Shown here piece after piece: positions 31,822-41,042 of a stretch of 64,000 nucleotides of DNA. The DNA comes from Candidatus Scybalocola faecigallinarum (lineage in GTDB: Bacteria; Bacillota; Clostridia; Lachnospirales; Lachnospiraceae). Every line of letters starts with the position of its first letter. The first letter of the stretch is position 1. The DNA is taken from assembly GCA_018711005.1 (NCBI GenBank), contig DVIT01000007.1, positions 17,802 through 81,801 of the forward strand, given 5' to 3'. The translations under genes and the position numbers were made by a program. The notes beneath the pieces were generated by a model. It was not told the origin of the DNA. It saw only the letters and a list, made by a program, of their open reading frames with translations, and ran no database searches.

Positions 31822-31883
31822 TTGATTTTTTTCTATATAAATTATATACTTTTCAAAGAAACAATTAACTTAATCGTTTAAGT
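31822..31883 (+). promoter_or_regulatory. promoter and LacI-type operator of cellobiose phosphorylase
   Basis: TTGATT (31822-31827), a 17-bp spacer and TATACT (31845-31850). Downstream ACTTAA-TCGT-TTAAGT (31868-31883) is a CG-centred inverted repeat of the LacI/GalR operator type, 8 nt before AGGAGG. Confidence 0.75.
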
Positions 31884-31903
31884 AAATGCTAGGAGGATAA
31901 AAA

Positions 31904-34348
31904 ATGCAATACGGACATTTTGATAGTGAACATAAAGAATATGTTATCACTACTCCCCAAACACCTCTGCCCTGGATCAACTATTTGGGCTGTGAAAACT
32001 TTTTCTCTCTCATCTCAAACACCTGCGGCGGCTACAGCTTCTACAAAGATGCCCGGCTTCTGCGTCTCACCCGGTACCGTTACAATAATGTACCCCTGGA
32101 CAGCAATGGACATTACTACTACATAAAAGACGGGGATACCATCTGGAATCCCGGATGGATGCCTTCTAAAACAAATCTGGACAGTTACCGCTGCCGTCAT
32201 GGCTTAGGCTATTCTGTATTTGAAAGCAGTAAAAACAGCATTTGTGCCCAGCTTACAGCCTTTGTTCCTATTGGTGAAAACTGCGAAGTAGAAATGCTCA
32301 CTCTGACAAATGATTCTGACCGTCCCCGGGAATTTTCCGTATTTTCTTACGTGGAATTCTGCCTTTGGGATGCCATGGATGATATGACCAACTATCAGCG
32401 TAATCTCTCTACCGGAGAAGTAGAAATCCACGGCTCCGCTATTTATCACAAAACAGAATATCGGGAACGCAGAAACCATTATGCTGTCTATAGTGTTAAT
32501 GTCCCCATAGCCGGATTTGATACTGACCGGGATACCTTTATCGGGGTTTATGGAGACAGCCGCGCTCCGAAAGCAGTAGAAAGCGGCCATTGCTCCAACT
32601 CCAAAGCCAGCGGCTGGTATCCTATCGGCTCCCACCAGCTGGATGTTGCCCTGGCTCCCGGAGAGTCGAAAACATATATTTTCGTTTTAGGCTATATAGA
32701 AAATCCTCAGGAAGAAAAATGGGACGGCGACCCAAAAGACGGCCATATTAATCGGGAGCCGGCCCAAAGGCTCCTGGAAAAGTTCGATACCAAGGAAAAA
32801 GCTCTTGCAGCTCTTGATGCTTTAAAGGACTACTGGGATAATCTCTTATCTCACTTTGTTGTGGATTCCCCGGAAGATAAGCTTAACACTATGGTTAATA
32901 TATGGCACCAATACCAGTGTATGGTTACCTTTAATATGAGTCGCTCCGCCTCCTACTATGAATCCGGTATTGGCCGGGGCATGGGCTTTAGAGACTCCTG
33001 TCAGGATCTCTTTGGCTTTGTCCATCTGATTCCGGACCGGGCCCGCCAGCGGCTTATTGATATTGCATCAACTCAATTTGAAAACGGGAGCGCCTACCAT
33101 CAGTATCAGCCTTTGACCAAAAAAGGCAATTCAGATATTGGCAGCGGATTTAACGATGACCCGCTGTGGCTTATTGCCGGTACAGCTGCCTATATTAAAG
33201 AAACCGGTGACTACACGATTTTAGATGAAATGACCCCTTACGATAATGACATGACTAAAGCAACCTCTTTTATGGAGCATCTTCACCGATCCTTCCATTT
33301 TATTATGGATCACCTTGGACCCCACAATCTTCCTCTTATCGGCCGTGCAGACTGGAATGACTGTCTTAACTTAAACTGCTTTTCCACAGAGCCCGGCCAG
33401 TCCTTCCAGACCTATGGTCCCTCTGAAGGGCCCAATGCAGAATCCGTATTTATTGCAGGAATGTTTGTCCTTTATGGACGGGATTACGTTGCGCTGTGCC
33501 GCCACTGCGGTCAGGATGAGGAGGCTGAACTTGCCCAACAGGCAATTAAGGCTATGGAAAAAGCAGTTATTGATGCCGGCTGGGATGGCGAATGGTTCCT
33601 TCGGGCTTATGATCATTTCGGACATAAGGTCGGATCCTCTGAATGTGAAGAAGGGCAGATTTTTATCGAACCTCAGGGTTTCTGCGTTATGGCCGGCATT
33701 GGCAAAGCAGATGGCCTTGCTCAAAAGGCTATGGAATCTGTGGAAAAACACCTGGATACCCCCTACGGCATTGTTCTCCTTCAGCCACCTTACCGCAAAT
33801 ACCATGTAGAGCTCGGAGAAATTTCCTCATATCCACCAGGTTATAAAGAAAATGCGGGTATTTTCTGCCATAATAACCCTTGGATTTCCATTGCTGAAAC
33901 TGTAATTGGCCGAGGAAACCGTGCATGGCAGGTATATACGCGAACCTGTCCGGCTTATATTGAAAATATCAGTGATGTACACCGTACAGAGCCCTATGTT
34001 TATTCTCAAATGATCGCCGGGAAGGATGCTCCCCATTTCGGAGAAGCCAAAAACAGCTGGTTGACAGGAACAGCAGCATGGACCTTCCTTAACGTTTCTC
34101 AATATATCCTGGGAATCCGTCCCGATTATGACGGACTGATCATTGATCCATGTATCCCCAATACGCTTGACGGTTTTCATGTATCCCGTGATTTCCGGGG
34201 CATCCGTTATGAAATTGAGGTAAAAAATCCGCATCATGTGGAAAAGGGAATCCACACTTTAACTGTAAACGGTGTGCCAGTTGAAGGCATCAAAATTCCT
34301 CTCACCCATACAGGAACGGTTGTCCATGTAGAAGCTGTTATGGGATAA
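31904..34348 (+). CDS. cellobiose phosphorylase, GH94
   Basis: 814 residues, the length of clostridial cellobiose phosphorylase. It converts cellobiose and phosphate to glucose 1-phosphate and glucose in the cytoplasm. The N-terminal beta-sandwich shows [20 protein letters not shown] and [20 protein letters not shown]. The (alpha/alpha)6 barrel shows [18 protein letters not shown], and the catalytic Asp lies in [12 protein letters not shown] (~486). There is no signal peptide. AGGAGG precedes the ATG. It is controlled by the divergent LacI gene. A GH94 enzyme on another disaccharide is possible, but the overall match is to cellobiose phosphorylase. Confidence 0.92.
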   Translation: MQYGHFDSEHKEYVITTPQTPLPWINYLGCENFFSLISNTCGGYSFYKDARLLRLTRYRYNNVPLDSNGHYYYIKDGDTIWNPGWMPSKTNLDSYRCRHGLGYSVFESSKNSICAQLTAFVPIGENCEVEMLTLTNDSDRPREFSVFSYVEFCLWDAMDDMTNYQRNLSTGEVEIHGSAIYHKTEYRERRNHYAVYSVNVPIAGFDTDRDTFIGVYGDSRAPKAVESGHCSNSKASGWYPIGSHQLDVALAPGESKTYIFVLGYIENPQEEKWDGDPKDGHINREPAQRLLEKFDTKEKALAALDALKDYWDNLLSHFVVDSPEDKLNTMVNIWHQYQCMVTFNMSRSASYYESGIGRGMGFRDSCQDLFGFVHLIPDRARQRLIDIASTQFENGSAYHQYQPLTKKGNSDIGSGFNDDPLWLIAGTAAYIKETGDYTILDEMTPYDNDMTKATSFMEHLHRSFHFIMDHLGPHNLPLIGRADWNDCLNLNCFSTEPGQSFQTYGPSEGPNAESVFIAGMFVLYGRDYVALCRHCGQDEEAELAQQAIKAMEKAVIDAGWDGEWFLRAYDHFGHKVGSSECEEGQIFIEPQGFCVMAGIGKADGLAQKAMESVEKHLDTPYGIVLLQPPYRKYHVELGEISSYPPGYKENAGIFCHNNPWISIAETVIGRGNRAWQVYTRTCPAYIENISDVHRTEPYVYSQMIAGKDAPHFGEAKNSWLTGTAAWTFLNVSQYILGIRPDYDGLIIDPCIPNTLDGFHVSRDFRGIRYEIEVKNPHHVEKGIHTLTVNGVPVEGIKIPLTHTGTVVHVEAVMG

Positions 34349-34400
34349 TCTGCCGATGGGACAAGAAGGGATTCTTCACTGCCCGTTGTGAGCTGTTCAT

Positions 34401-34436
34401 TGCCCGGCAAGTGCTCGTACAAGCACTTGCCGGGCA
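34401..34436 (+). terminator. hairpin after cellobiose phosphorylase
   Basis: TGCCCGGCAAGTGCT (34401-34415) and AGCACTTGCCGGGCA (34422-34436) form a perfect 15-bp stem with a 6-nt loop, followed by TATTTCAT. The T-run is weak, but position and stability fit a terminator. Confidence 0.65.
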
Positions 34437-34451
34437 TATTTCATAAGAAAT

Positions 34452-34476
34452 GAAAAAAGCCCGCATCCAGCGGGCT
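34452..34476 (-). terminator. terminator of the tRNA gene
   Basis: AGCCCGC/GCGGGCT stem (34458-34476) followed by six T on the minus strand, 8 nt after the tRNA 3' end. Confidence 0.85.
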
Positions 34477-34483
34477 CAATGCA

Positions 34484-34556
<73 letters not shown>

Positions 34557-34567
34557 AAGCACTGTTT

Positions 34568-34596
34568 ATAATACACTATAATGGTGGAAAATGCAA
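34568..34596 (-). promoter_or_regulatory. promoter of tRNA-Ala
   Basis: TTGCAT (34596-34591), a 17-bp spacer and TATTAT (34573-34568) on the minus strand, 12 nt before the tRNA. Confidence 0.7.
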
Positions 34597-34658
34597 GGAA
34601 AATTTTCAGAAAAGTACAAACGCAGGTAACAGTTCAACCCGGCCCGCCAGGGAAATGG

Positions 34659-35484
34659 CTATTTCTTTCTTCGTCCAAAAACATCCTTTCGGTTTTCATA
34701 TTTCATTTTAGGGCCTTTCTGCATAAGTCCCAGTGCGTCAAAATCCCCGGGACCGGCCGGTACGGTATGAATTTTAGGCCCGTGAGGCGCCGGAACGCCC
34801 TCCCTGACCCATACAAAAAGATTTCTTAAGGCTGCATGAAATATATACTCATAAGGTGTGTCTAAAGGCTCACCCTGACACCCGGAAAATTTCAGTTCAC
34901 AGCAGTTATTTTTTGCGTCATCATGAAGATAACCTTCATAATATGTGATCATGTTGTAGAAAGCATCATGACTGGTCCCCGGAATCTGGTATGTACGGAA
35001 TTTATAATCCGGCAGATCACTGTCTCCCATCCAGTTGGCACCCCGGTTTTCACTTTCTGTATTAATCGCAATATATGGCTCCCGGGGAAGAAGAACGCCG
35101 CCTTTAGGCACAGCACCATCCCTGGCGATCATCCCATCTGCCGGCGATGGCTCATAGGCGTTAATCGGCGCCAGCGCGTCATCTGCCCCCGCTTCCAGCC
35201 ACCCATCAAACAGCGGGCCATTTTCTGTATTTTCCGGTAAATAGGCAAAAGACTGAAGTAATCTTGACATGTAACTTCCAGATTGCGACCATCCTAAAAG
35301 ATAAATCCAGCATTTTCCATATTCCACAGACGAAGGAAATATATCTGGGATTTTCATCGCAAGGCCTTAACGTACCTTTCACCTCATCATAACTGGCCTT
35401 TGCCGTCTCCCCTTTTTTACAGTCCGTGTGAACGATCATCCGTATCCGCTTTTGTTCAGGAACTTTAAACTTATAGTCAAACAT
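34659..35484 (-). pseudogene. broken gene: nucleoside-hydrolase-like 5' end joined to alpha/beta hydrolase 3' end
   Basis: The 5' end at 35484 has a ribosome binding site (GGGGGAGG) and reads MFDYKFKVPEQKRIRMIVHT followed by DCKKGE. This resembles the start of nucleoside-hydrolase-like or DUF1593 proteins, but the conserved Asp cluster that should follow is missing. Another frame from about 35357 to 34659 encodes ~220 residues of an Abhydrolase_10 (PF20091)-type protein. Its nucleophile elbow is YLLGWSQSGSYMSRLL, and it contains FDGWLEAGADDALAP, PGTSHDAFYN and a normal-looking C-terminus. The frames overlap without a shared start. I infer a deletion that joined two genes, so neither product is complete. 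Confidence 0.6.
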
Positions 35485-35511
35485 TTTAAACCTCCCCCTA
35501 TTTTTTTGCAT

Positions 35512-35922
35512 TTTATTAAACCATCCTCGTTTTTTGTTGAGTATAGTTTAAATCCAATCGTCATTATTGTCAATAAATATTGTTTATTTTTTGATAATTT
35601 ATGCATCTTAACTATTTTTATGGAATTTTATCAGTTTTTTCGCCCAAACTTTTCGTCAACATATACACAATTTTTAAACTTACTAAACTTTACCCCTCAA
35701 ATTACCAGTATTGTTTTCAGTTATTTTTGACCTTTTCCTTCTATTTTTCTTATTTTAATTAGATATAACGCTTAATTATTCATAAGTTTCCCAAGATTTT
35801 CCTTGATAAATAAACTTTTCAGTTTAAAATTAAACTTAGATAGACCATAAAAAGAAAAGCTGCTTGCAAACGCGTATGGCCGAATTCATGGGAACCGCGC
35901 CTGAAAGCAGCAGATTGGAGAT
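35512..35922. other. AT-rich intergenic region, no gene seen
   Basis: About 410 nt, much richer in A and T than the surroundings, with no credible ORF. Near its right end GCTGCTT (35859-35865) can pair with AAGCAGC, giving an imperfect hairpin just before the ribosome binding site of the LacI gene. I see no clear promoter match that stands out from the AT-rich background. Confidence 0.5.
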
Positions 35923-36963
35923 ATGATGCTAAAAGCCGTAGACATTGCCAAACAGCTTGGAATATCCAAAGTAACAGTTTCGCTTGCTTTAAACAATAAA
36001 CCTGGCGTAAGCAAGGCAACCCGAAAAAAAATTCTGGAGTGTGCTTACCAAATGGAAAATTCGACAAAATCGCCGGATCCTAATCCCAGCAACATCCCAG
36101 TTCCTTCCCGGAATATTATCAAGGTTGTGGCCCCATTAACCGGACTAAACCTTGTCCAGTCTCCAGAACCGGATCTGCTTCCAGATTTTACAGTACCTCT
36201 GGAAAGGACCGCCAATCATTTGGGATACCGCCTGGAAATTACATTTCCGGACATACGAAGCAAATCCATCCGCGATGTGGTGGAAGAATGTAATCATTCC
36301 CCTGCGGTGGGTATCATTATTTTTGCCTCTGAGCTTTCTGGTGAAGAAATCCAGTATTTTCAGGGTATTCACAAGCCAGTTGTCCTTTATGATAATATAT
36401 CTGAAACCATGGCCTATTCCAGTGTGACGATTGATAACCGCAATGCCTGCCGACTTGCCGTAGATTATCTGGTTCAGCGAGGTTTTCGCAATATTGGATA
36501 TTTAGCCATGACACGGAATATATTTAATTATCAGGAGCGCCGTGAAGGTTTTCTGGATGCCATGGCCGCCCACAACCTGCCCTGCTCTAAAGGGCATATC
36601 CTGCATATTGGCCAGGAAACCGCCGAAATTTACCAGAAAGTAAAAATTAACTGGCACAAAATACATTCCTTTGATGCATACATTATGGAAAGCTATCACC
36701 TGTCCATTGGCGTCATTCATGCCCTGAGAGATCTTAATATTAATATCCCCCAGGATGTAAGCCTGATCGGGATTGACCAGCTCCCTTCTTACCTGATGGG
36801 CAACTGTCAACTGACCACTTTGAAAGTGCCTCATGAAAATCGAGCCATCCTTACGATGCTGCTTTTAGATAACGAAATCCGCAGTCCAGAAGCCTTTAAA
36901 TCCCGACTAATCACCAATTGTATTATGATGGAAGGAAATAGTGTAAAGCAGAAAGAAGCATAA
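35923..36963 (+). CDS. LacI family transcriptional regulator
   Basis: 346 residues. Helix-turn-helix LKAVDIAKQLGISKVTVSLA with NNKPGVSKATRKKI. The hinge region (NPSNIPVPSRN) is unusual for LacI proteins, which normally carry an LGYxPN hinge helix. The sensor domain (~65-340) contains GIIIFASELSGEEIQYFQG, NIGYLAMTRNIFNYQERREG and DVSLIGIDQLPSYL. GGAGAT lies before two adjacent ATGs. It stands alone between an AT-rich stretch and a convergent nuclease gene. Its targets are not evident, although the hemicellulose locus to its right is a candidate. Confidence 0.85.
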   Translation: MMLKAVDIAKQLGISKVTVSLALNNKPGVSKATRKKILECAYQMENSTKSPDPNPSNIPVPSRNIIKVVAPLTGLNLVQSPEPDLLPDFTVPLERTANHLGYRLEITFPDIRSKSIRDVVEECNHSPAVGIIIFASELSGEEIQYFQGIHKPVVLYDNISETMAYSSVTIDNRNACRLAVDYLVQRGFRNIGYLAMTRNIFNYQERREGFLDAMAAHNLPCSKGHILHIGQETAEIYQKVKINWHKIHSFDAYIMESYHLSIGVIHALRDLNINIPQDVSLIGIDQLPSYLMGNCQLTTLKVPHENRAILTMLLLDNEIRSPEAFKSRLITNCIMMEGNSVKQKEA

Positions 36964-36980
36964 ATGAATAGAAAGAAGAA

Positions 36981-37023
36981 AAGGGCCCTATCCGACAGAA
37001 AAAACTGCCCGATAAGGCCCCTT
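36981..37023. terminator. imperfect hairpin between convergent genes
   Basis: AAGGGCCCTATC (36981-36992) and GATAAGGCCCCTT (37011-37023) pair with one bulge, with a CAG/CTG inner pair. It follows the LacI stop by 18 nt and could also serve the convergent gene ending at 37117. Confidence 0.5.
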
Positions 37024-37116
37024 ATTAGGAACACGTTTTATCTTTTGTGGTTTGTTGTAACAGCGCACCAGTTCAGCTAACTGAACCGGCACTGTCAGAC
37101 GCTGGTGTCAGCTATA

Positions 37117-37956
37117 TCATTTCGTTGGCGTCAGCAGACCATATTCTTCCAGCAGCTGCTGGCAAAAAACGGAATCGGAAGCTGCCCGCTTTAAATCTTC
37201 CAGACGGTTATCATCCAAAAGGCGCAGATTCAGCGCCTGGATCTGATTGCGGCCTTCCTCGCGACCTTCCTCGCGGCCTTCGGCGAGTCCTTTTTCATGG
37301 CCTTGTTCAAGGCCATCGTCAAAAATCATCTGACCAAGCCTTGTCATTAACATCACCCCTTTTAATTCCTCTAAATCCTTTGAATCCGTAATAAATTTTT
37401 CAGCAAAAGCGTAAAGCATCGCCATGGCATGGGCTGATTTTTCGCTGCTATCACTTTTTAACAGCTTTACAGCCTCCATGATCCGATGCTTTTTGGAAAA
37501 ACGGCTGCCCATAACTGGCGTTAATGTGAGCATAGCCAGATCTTCCTCTGTTAAAGGTTCATGCTTTGCATTTTTCGCCTTAAGATTTTCAAGGATACGG
37601 TCAGCATCTTTCGCCTCCATGTATATGGGATATGTGGTATATGTATTAATGCCGCAGGTATATTCATAGATAGCATCTTCGATGCCTCCGGTAAAAATAA
37701 TATAAGTAATCACATCCCGGCCGCTGCTATAATTCAGCAGCGCCTCGTACACATGAAAGCGGCGAAGATCGGTAATCCCCCCATCTGTTGACTGAAATTC
37801 AAAGTGCAGGTATTTTCCTGAGGTTGTGAGGAACGTAAAATCCATGTACTTTTTAGTGATGGTCAGCAGAGAAGCCTCTGTAGGTCCCGTATCGGCAATC
37901 GGCTCATGAATACCGAAAAATGGCAAAAGTGTTGTGCCAAAATAGGTGTGAGCCAT
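37117..37956 (-). CDS. Rpn/PD-(D/E)XK nuclease family protein
   Basis: 279 residues of the recombination-promoting nuclease / transposase-like group. The fold core lies in ITKKYMDFTFLTTSGKYLHF followed by EFQST, giving the D-x(n)-ExQ pattern, and in RRFHVYEALLNYSSGRDVIT. The C-terminal half is helical. It contains a charged repeat, EGREEGREEGR, encoded by an almost perfect DNA tandem repeat, typical for these proteins and prone to slippage. No good ribosome binding site precedes the ATG. Such genes occur in many copies in Lachnospiraceae, and a truncated relative lies at 57632. Confidence 0.8.
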   Translation of the reverse strand: MAHTYFGTTLLPFFGIHEPIADTGPTEASLLTITKKYMDFTFLTTSGKYLHFEFQSTDGGITDLRRFHVYEALLNYSSGRDVITYIIFTGGIEDAIYEYTCGINTYTTYPIYMEAKDADRILENLKAKNAKHEPLTEEDLAMLTLTPVMGSRFSKKHRIMEAVKLLKSDSSEKSAHAMAMLYAFAEKFITDSKDLEELKGVMLMTRLGQMIFDDGLEQGHEKGLAEGREEGREEGRNQIQALNLRLLDDNRLEDLKRAASDSVFCQQLLEEYGLLTPTK

Positions 37957-38134
37957 TTTTATTTATGAGGATCCAATCATATCTTTCTCTTCACGCAGTG
38001 AGTATCGTTATCTTGTGTATATTAATGTCTTTGTGCCAGAGGGAAAAGTCATTTTATCTGCCGTCTGAAAATCCAGACAGCGTAAGTATTTTACTATGTT
38101 CCTGTTGTCAGTATAACAAAAAATACCTTCAAAC

Positions 38135-39127
38135 TCAAGCGCTATATACCTTCTCCAGAAAATCCGCCGCCCGCTCCGGCCAGCCTTCCACATCAGTGCC
38201 TGTACCATCACCAAAGCCGTGGGGGGCGTGTTCGCCTTCTTCAAGCACGGCTGCAGTACCCAGGGCGTCCAGGCGTTCTTTTAAAATTTCAGAATTTCTG
38301 CAGGGTACGGTTGTATCGTCTTTGCCGCAGACAATGTAGCAGGGAGGATAGCATTCTCCAATGTGCTGAGCCACATTATATTTTTCCAAGGCTTCCTGTG
38401 TGTAATCCTCTCCCAGCATGATCTTTATAAATTCCCGGTCTTTCTCATGCTCCTCCAGGGCTTTTATATCCACCACAGGGTATACCGGGAACAGTGCCGT
38501 CGGACGGGGCAGGCCGTAAGCTTTATAGCCTGCATTTTCGGTCCCCCACATAGTAATCAGGTTTCCTCCCGCAGAAAATCCGCCAACCGCGTAGTTATCC
38601 GGATTTAAGGAAAATTCTTTACTATGACGGCCGATGAATCTTAAAGCTGCGGCAAGATCTTCCAAAGGCTTTGGCAGTATGCCTATTTCCCCAACCCGAT
38701 AGGTCAGTACAAACACCTGATATCTCCGCTGGACAAAGGTTACTGCTGTAGGATAAGCCTCTGTGGCAGAGCAAACCGCGTTATACCCGCCTCCGGCCGC
38801 AAGGACAATATATGGTTTAGCAGTATCCACCTTTTCCGGGATCAGCCGTATCACATTAACATGTTCTTTCTGAGGATCATCCTTACATTCTTCAGCTGTG
38901 TAAAGCCGGTACATTTTCGCGCCGTTTTCAAACTGATGGATCAGAAAGTTGATTCCTTTGACCATCCCCTCCGGACTCCATCCGATATTTCTTACTCCTG
39001 CTACAGGCATAGAATCAAAAGCAGATGTGTCCGGATCCCGTGAATAAAGTAAATAGGGCGCAATCTCCTGAAGCTGGGGAATTTTACGCATATCCTCCAT
39101 GGAATTTTCAACTGTAAACTGTGTCAT
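38135..39127 (-). CDS. alpha/beta hydrolase, carbohydrate-esterase-like
   Basis: 330 residues. A ~70-residue N-terminal extension (MTQFTVENSMEDMRKIPQLQ) precedes the hydrolase fold. The fold has oxyanion strand YIVLAAGGGYNAVCSATEAY, nucleophile elbow AVGGFSAGGNLITMWG, acid region VCGKDDTTVP and catalytic His in EEGEHAPHGFGDG. No signal peptide. It precedes a second esterase at 39151 by 23 nt in the same orientation. The two plus MBL, GH2, GH43 and GH3 form a leftward hemicellulose-processing cluster, so deacylation of imported oligosaccharides is the likely task. Confidence 0.85.
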   Translation of the reverse strand: MTQFTVENSMEDMRKIPQLQEIAPYLLYSRDPDTSAFDSMPVAGVRNIGWSPEGMVKGINFLIHQFENGAKMYRLYTAEECKDDPQKEHVNVIRLIPEKVDTAKPYIVLAAGGGYNAVCSATEAYPTAVTFVQRRYQVFVLTYRVGEIGILPKPLEDLAAALRFIGRHSKEFSLNPDNYAVGGFSAGGNLITMWGTENAGYKAYGLPRPTALFPVYPVVDIKALEEHEKDREFIKIMLGEDYTQEALEKYNVAQHIGECYPPCYIVCGKDDTTVPCRNSEILKERLDALGTAAVLEEGEHAPHGFGDGTGTDVEGWPERAADFLEKVYSA

Positions 39128-39150
39128 TTTATTTTCCCTCCTGCAAAGCC

Positions 39151-40092
39151 TTACAGCGCTTTCTCCGCCATCATCCGCTCAAAGTCTGTCATGTCCGGCA
39201 GATCGAAGGCGAAGCGCTTGGAAAGCCATGCGTCAGCCAGAGGCACCCACTTGGCGGCGTCGGGATAGATCTGGGATCTGGATGCCGCAGATGCCTGGGT
39301 AGATACAGCCAGTCCGTGGGGGCCTTCTTCAAAAATATGCATTTCAAAAGGAATGTGATGGTCTGCCAGCGCATGGGCCATGCGGATGGAATGCTGTACC
39401 GGCACCAGATTGTCCTCAGCGGTTGCCCACAAAAAGGTTGGCGGGGTGTTGGCATCCACGTTCAGGGCCGGACTCACCTTGGCCAGAAGTTCGTCGGACG
39501 GATCTTTTGTTCCTAAAAAGCCCATGTTGGAACCATCGAAAAACGCTTTATCCGTATTATTTTCCTTCATGTACAGGTAATCGCTGAGGCAGTAGCCCAG
39601 AATGCAGGCCGCCGGGCGGAATACTTCTTTATCCTTCTTAAAGTAGTCGGTGATCTCCGGCTTATCCCAGTATACAGAGTACATAGCGCAGTTATGAGCG
39701 CCGGCAGAAAATCCGCAGATGGCGATCCGATCCGGATCTACATGCCAGTTTTGGGCATTTTCTTTAATGGTCATCATAGCCTGGCCGATCTCCCGCATAG
39801 GCATTGGGAACTGGCACTCTTTTTTAGGCTCCATTTTGTCAAAGCCTGTGGCGAAAACCTGCTCCCCGTAAACAGAATAGCGCAGCACAAAGGCATGATA
39901 GCCCATCGCAGCAAAAGCCATGGCCACCGGTTCAGCCTCCCGGTCTGAGCAGGAAATATACGCGCCGCCGGGGCAGATCAGCACTGCCGGACGGGCCTTT
40001 CCGTTAAGCATTTCTTTGGAATCAGCCAAAACATAAGTTGTTAAAGTTACATCGTCTCTGTTTTCATATAATTTTATGACTTGAACATCCAT
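39151..40092 (-). CDS. alpha/beta hydrolase, acetyl-esterase type
   Basis: 313 residues. Oxyanion strand ARPAVLICPGGAYISCSDRE, nucleophile elbow AICGFSAGAHNCAMYS, acid near WATAEDNLVPVQHS and His in EEGPHGLAVS. It is a paralogue of the esterase at 24614. It is cytoplasmic (no signal peptide). AGGAGG lies before the ATG. A 39-nt perfect palindrome separates it from the upstream MBL gene, so its expression may differ from that of the upstream genes. The substrate is probably an acylated xylo- or manno-oligosaccharide. Confidence 0.85.
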   Translation of the reverse strand: MDVQVIKLYENRDDVTLTTYVLADSKEMLNGKARPAVLICPGGAYISCSDREAEPVAMAFAAMGYHAFVLRYSVYGEQVFATGFDKMEPKKECQFPMPMREIGQAMMTIKENAQNWHVDPDRIAICGFSAGAHNCAMYSVYWDKPEITDYFKKDKEVFRPAACILGYCLSDYLYMKENNTDKAFFDGSNMGFLGTKDPSDELLAKVSPALNVDANTPPTFLWATAEDNLVPVQHSIRMAHALADHHIPFEMHIFEEGPHGLAVSTQASAASRSQIYPDAAKWVPLADAWLSKRFAFDLPDMTDFERMMAEKAL

Positions 40093-40113
40093 GATCCTAT
40101 CCTCCTGTATAGT

Positions 40114-40152
40114 TTTTCCGGGATATGTAGATCATCTACATATCCCGGAAAA
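40114..40152. repeat. 19-bp perfect inverted repeat with 1-nt centre
   Basis: TTTTCCGGGATATGTAGAT (40114-40132) and its exact complement (40134-40152) flank a single C. It lies between two same-strand genes. No T-run follows on the minus strand, so it is an mRNA hairpin, operator or intercistronic stabiliser rather than a simple terminator. Confidence 0.8.
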
Positions 40153-40171
40153 TCAATGAAATACGTTACAG

Positions 40172-41038
40172 TTACTTCCGGGTTCCGTAAACCTTCATAA
40201 GCTCTGCTTTAACAATGAAGATGCTTACATGGTTCCAGCGAACGCGGCACAGTGTAGGCGCCTTGGGATCCATTTCAATAAAGAAATGGTTCAGCTTATC
40301 TTCAATGATGGCTTCTCCACGGTAGATGGCTTCCACCAGCTCCATATAGTCGGAAATGTAGTCCACGCTCATGGGCGTTCCGTTATGATTGGGAAGGACA
40401 TAGGTGTAGCTGTCTCTCAGTTCATAAAGATTTTTCGCATTTTCATAAAGACTGTCCAGGCGGTCTTTCACATCATAAGGCGCATCCGGATTACCGGAGT
40501 TGTCATACATTAATGTCTGGGCAGACTCAAATTCGTCGCCGGTAAAGACCATACCGTGTCCTCTGTCCAGGAAAAACAGCGTGCTGTTGCAGTGGGCCGG
40601 TTTTGCTTCAATGACTTCCACCACGCGGCCGCCCAAATCAAAGCTGTCGCCGGTGGTCACGTAACATTTTTCATAATCCGGGTAAGGCAGCTTTGAAATA
40701 TCAAAAGGCACAGCCCCTTCCCCATCTACAGAAGGTGCGTCAATAGACGCGCCCCGGCTCATATATACTTTTTCAAACTCCCCGTTGCCGCCGGCATGAT
40801 CCGGGTGATAGTGGGTATTGGCCACAATCACCGGCTTGTCTGTAAGATTTTCCACAAAAGCCCTCAATGTTCCGGTGCCGTAGCCCGTATCCAGAAGGAG
40901 GGCCTTTTCATCTCCCTCCAAAAGATACATGTACTCTGTTCCATTCATAAACTGGATGATCCATGTTTTGCTGTCCAGCTTCCACGCCATATAGCTTCCG
41001 AAAATTTTCTGTAATTCTTCCAATGACATTGTCTCCAT
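40172..41038 (-). CDS. MBL-fold metallo-hydrolase
   Basis: 288 residues from the ATG at 41038, which GGAGGTG precedes by 8 nt; the frame runs back to 41110 inside GH2. The zinc-binding motif is ANTHYHPDHAGGNGEFEKVY (HxHxDH), with further ligands in KPAHCNSTLFF and FTGDEFESA, and a final His in LPNHNGTPMS. The substrate is unknown (lactonase, thioesterase or phosphodiesterase are all possible). It follows GH2 within 5 nt and is co-transcribed with it. A lactone or sugar-acid step in glycan use would fit, but this is inference. Confidence 0.85.
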   Translation of the reverse strand: METMSLEELQKIFGSYMAWKLDSKTWIIQFMNGTEYMYLLEGDEKALLLDTGYGTGTLRAFVENLTDKPVIVANTHYHPDHAGGNGEFEKVYMSRGASIDAPSVDGEGAVPFDISKLPYPDYEKCYVTTGDSFDLGGRVVEVIEAKPAHCNSTLFFLDRGHGMVFTGDEFESAQTLMYDNSGNPDAPYDVKDRLDSLYENAKNLYELRDSYTYVLPNHNGTPMSVDYISDYMELVEAIYRGEAIIEDKLNHFFIEMDPKAPTLCRVRWNHVSIFIVKAELMKVYGTRK

Positions 41039-41042
41039 GATC

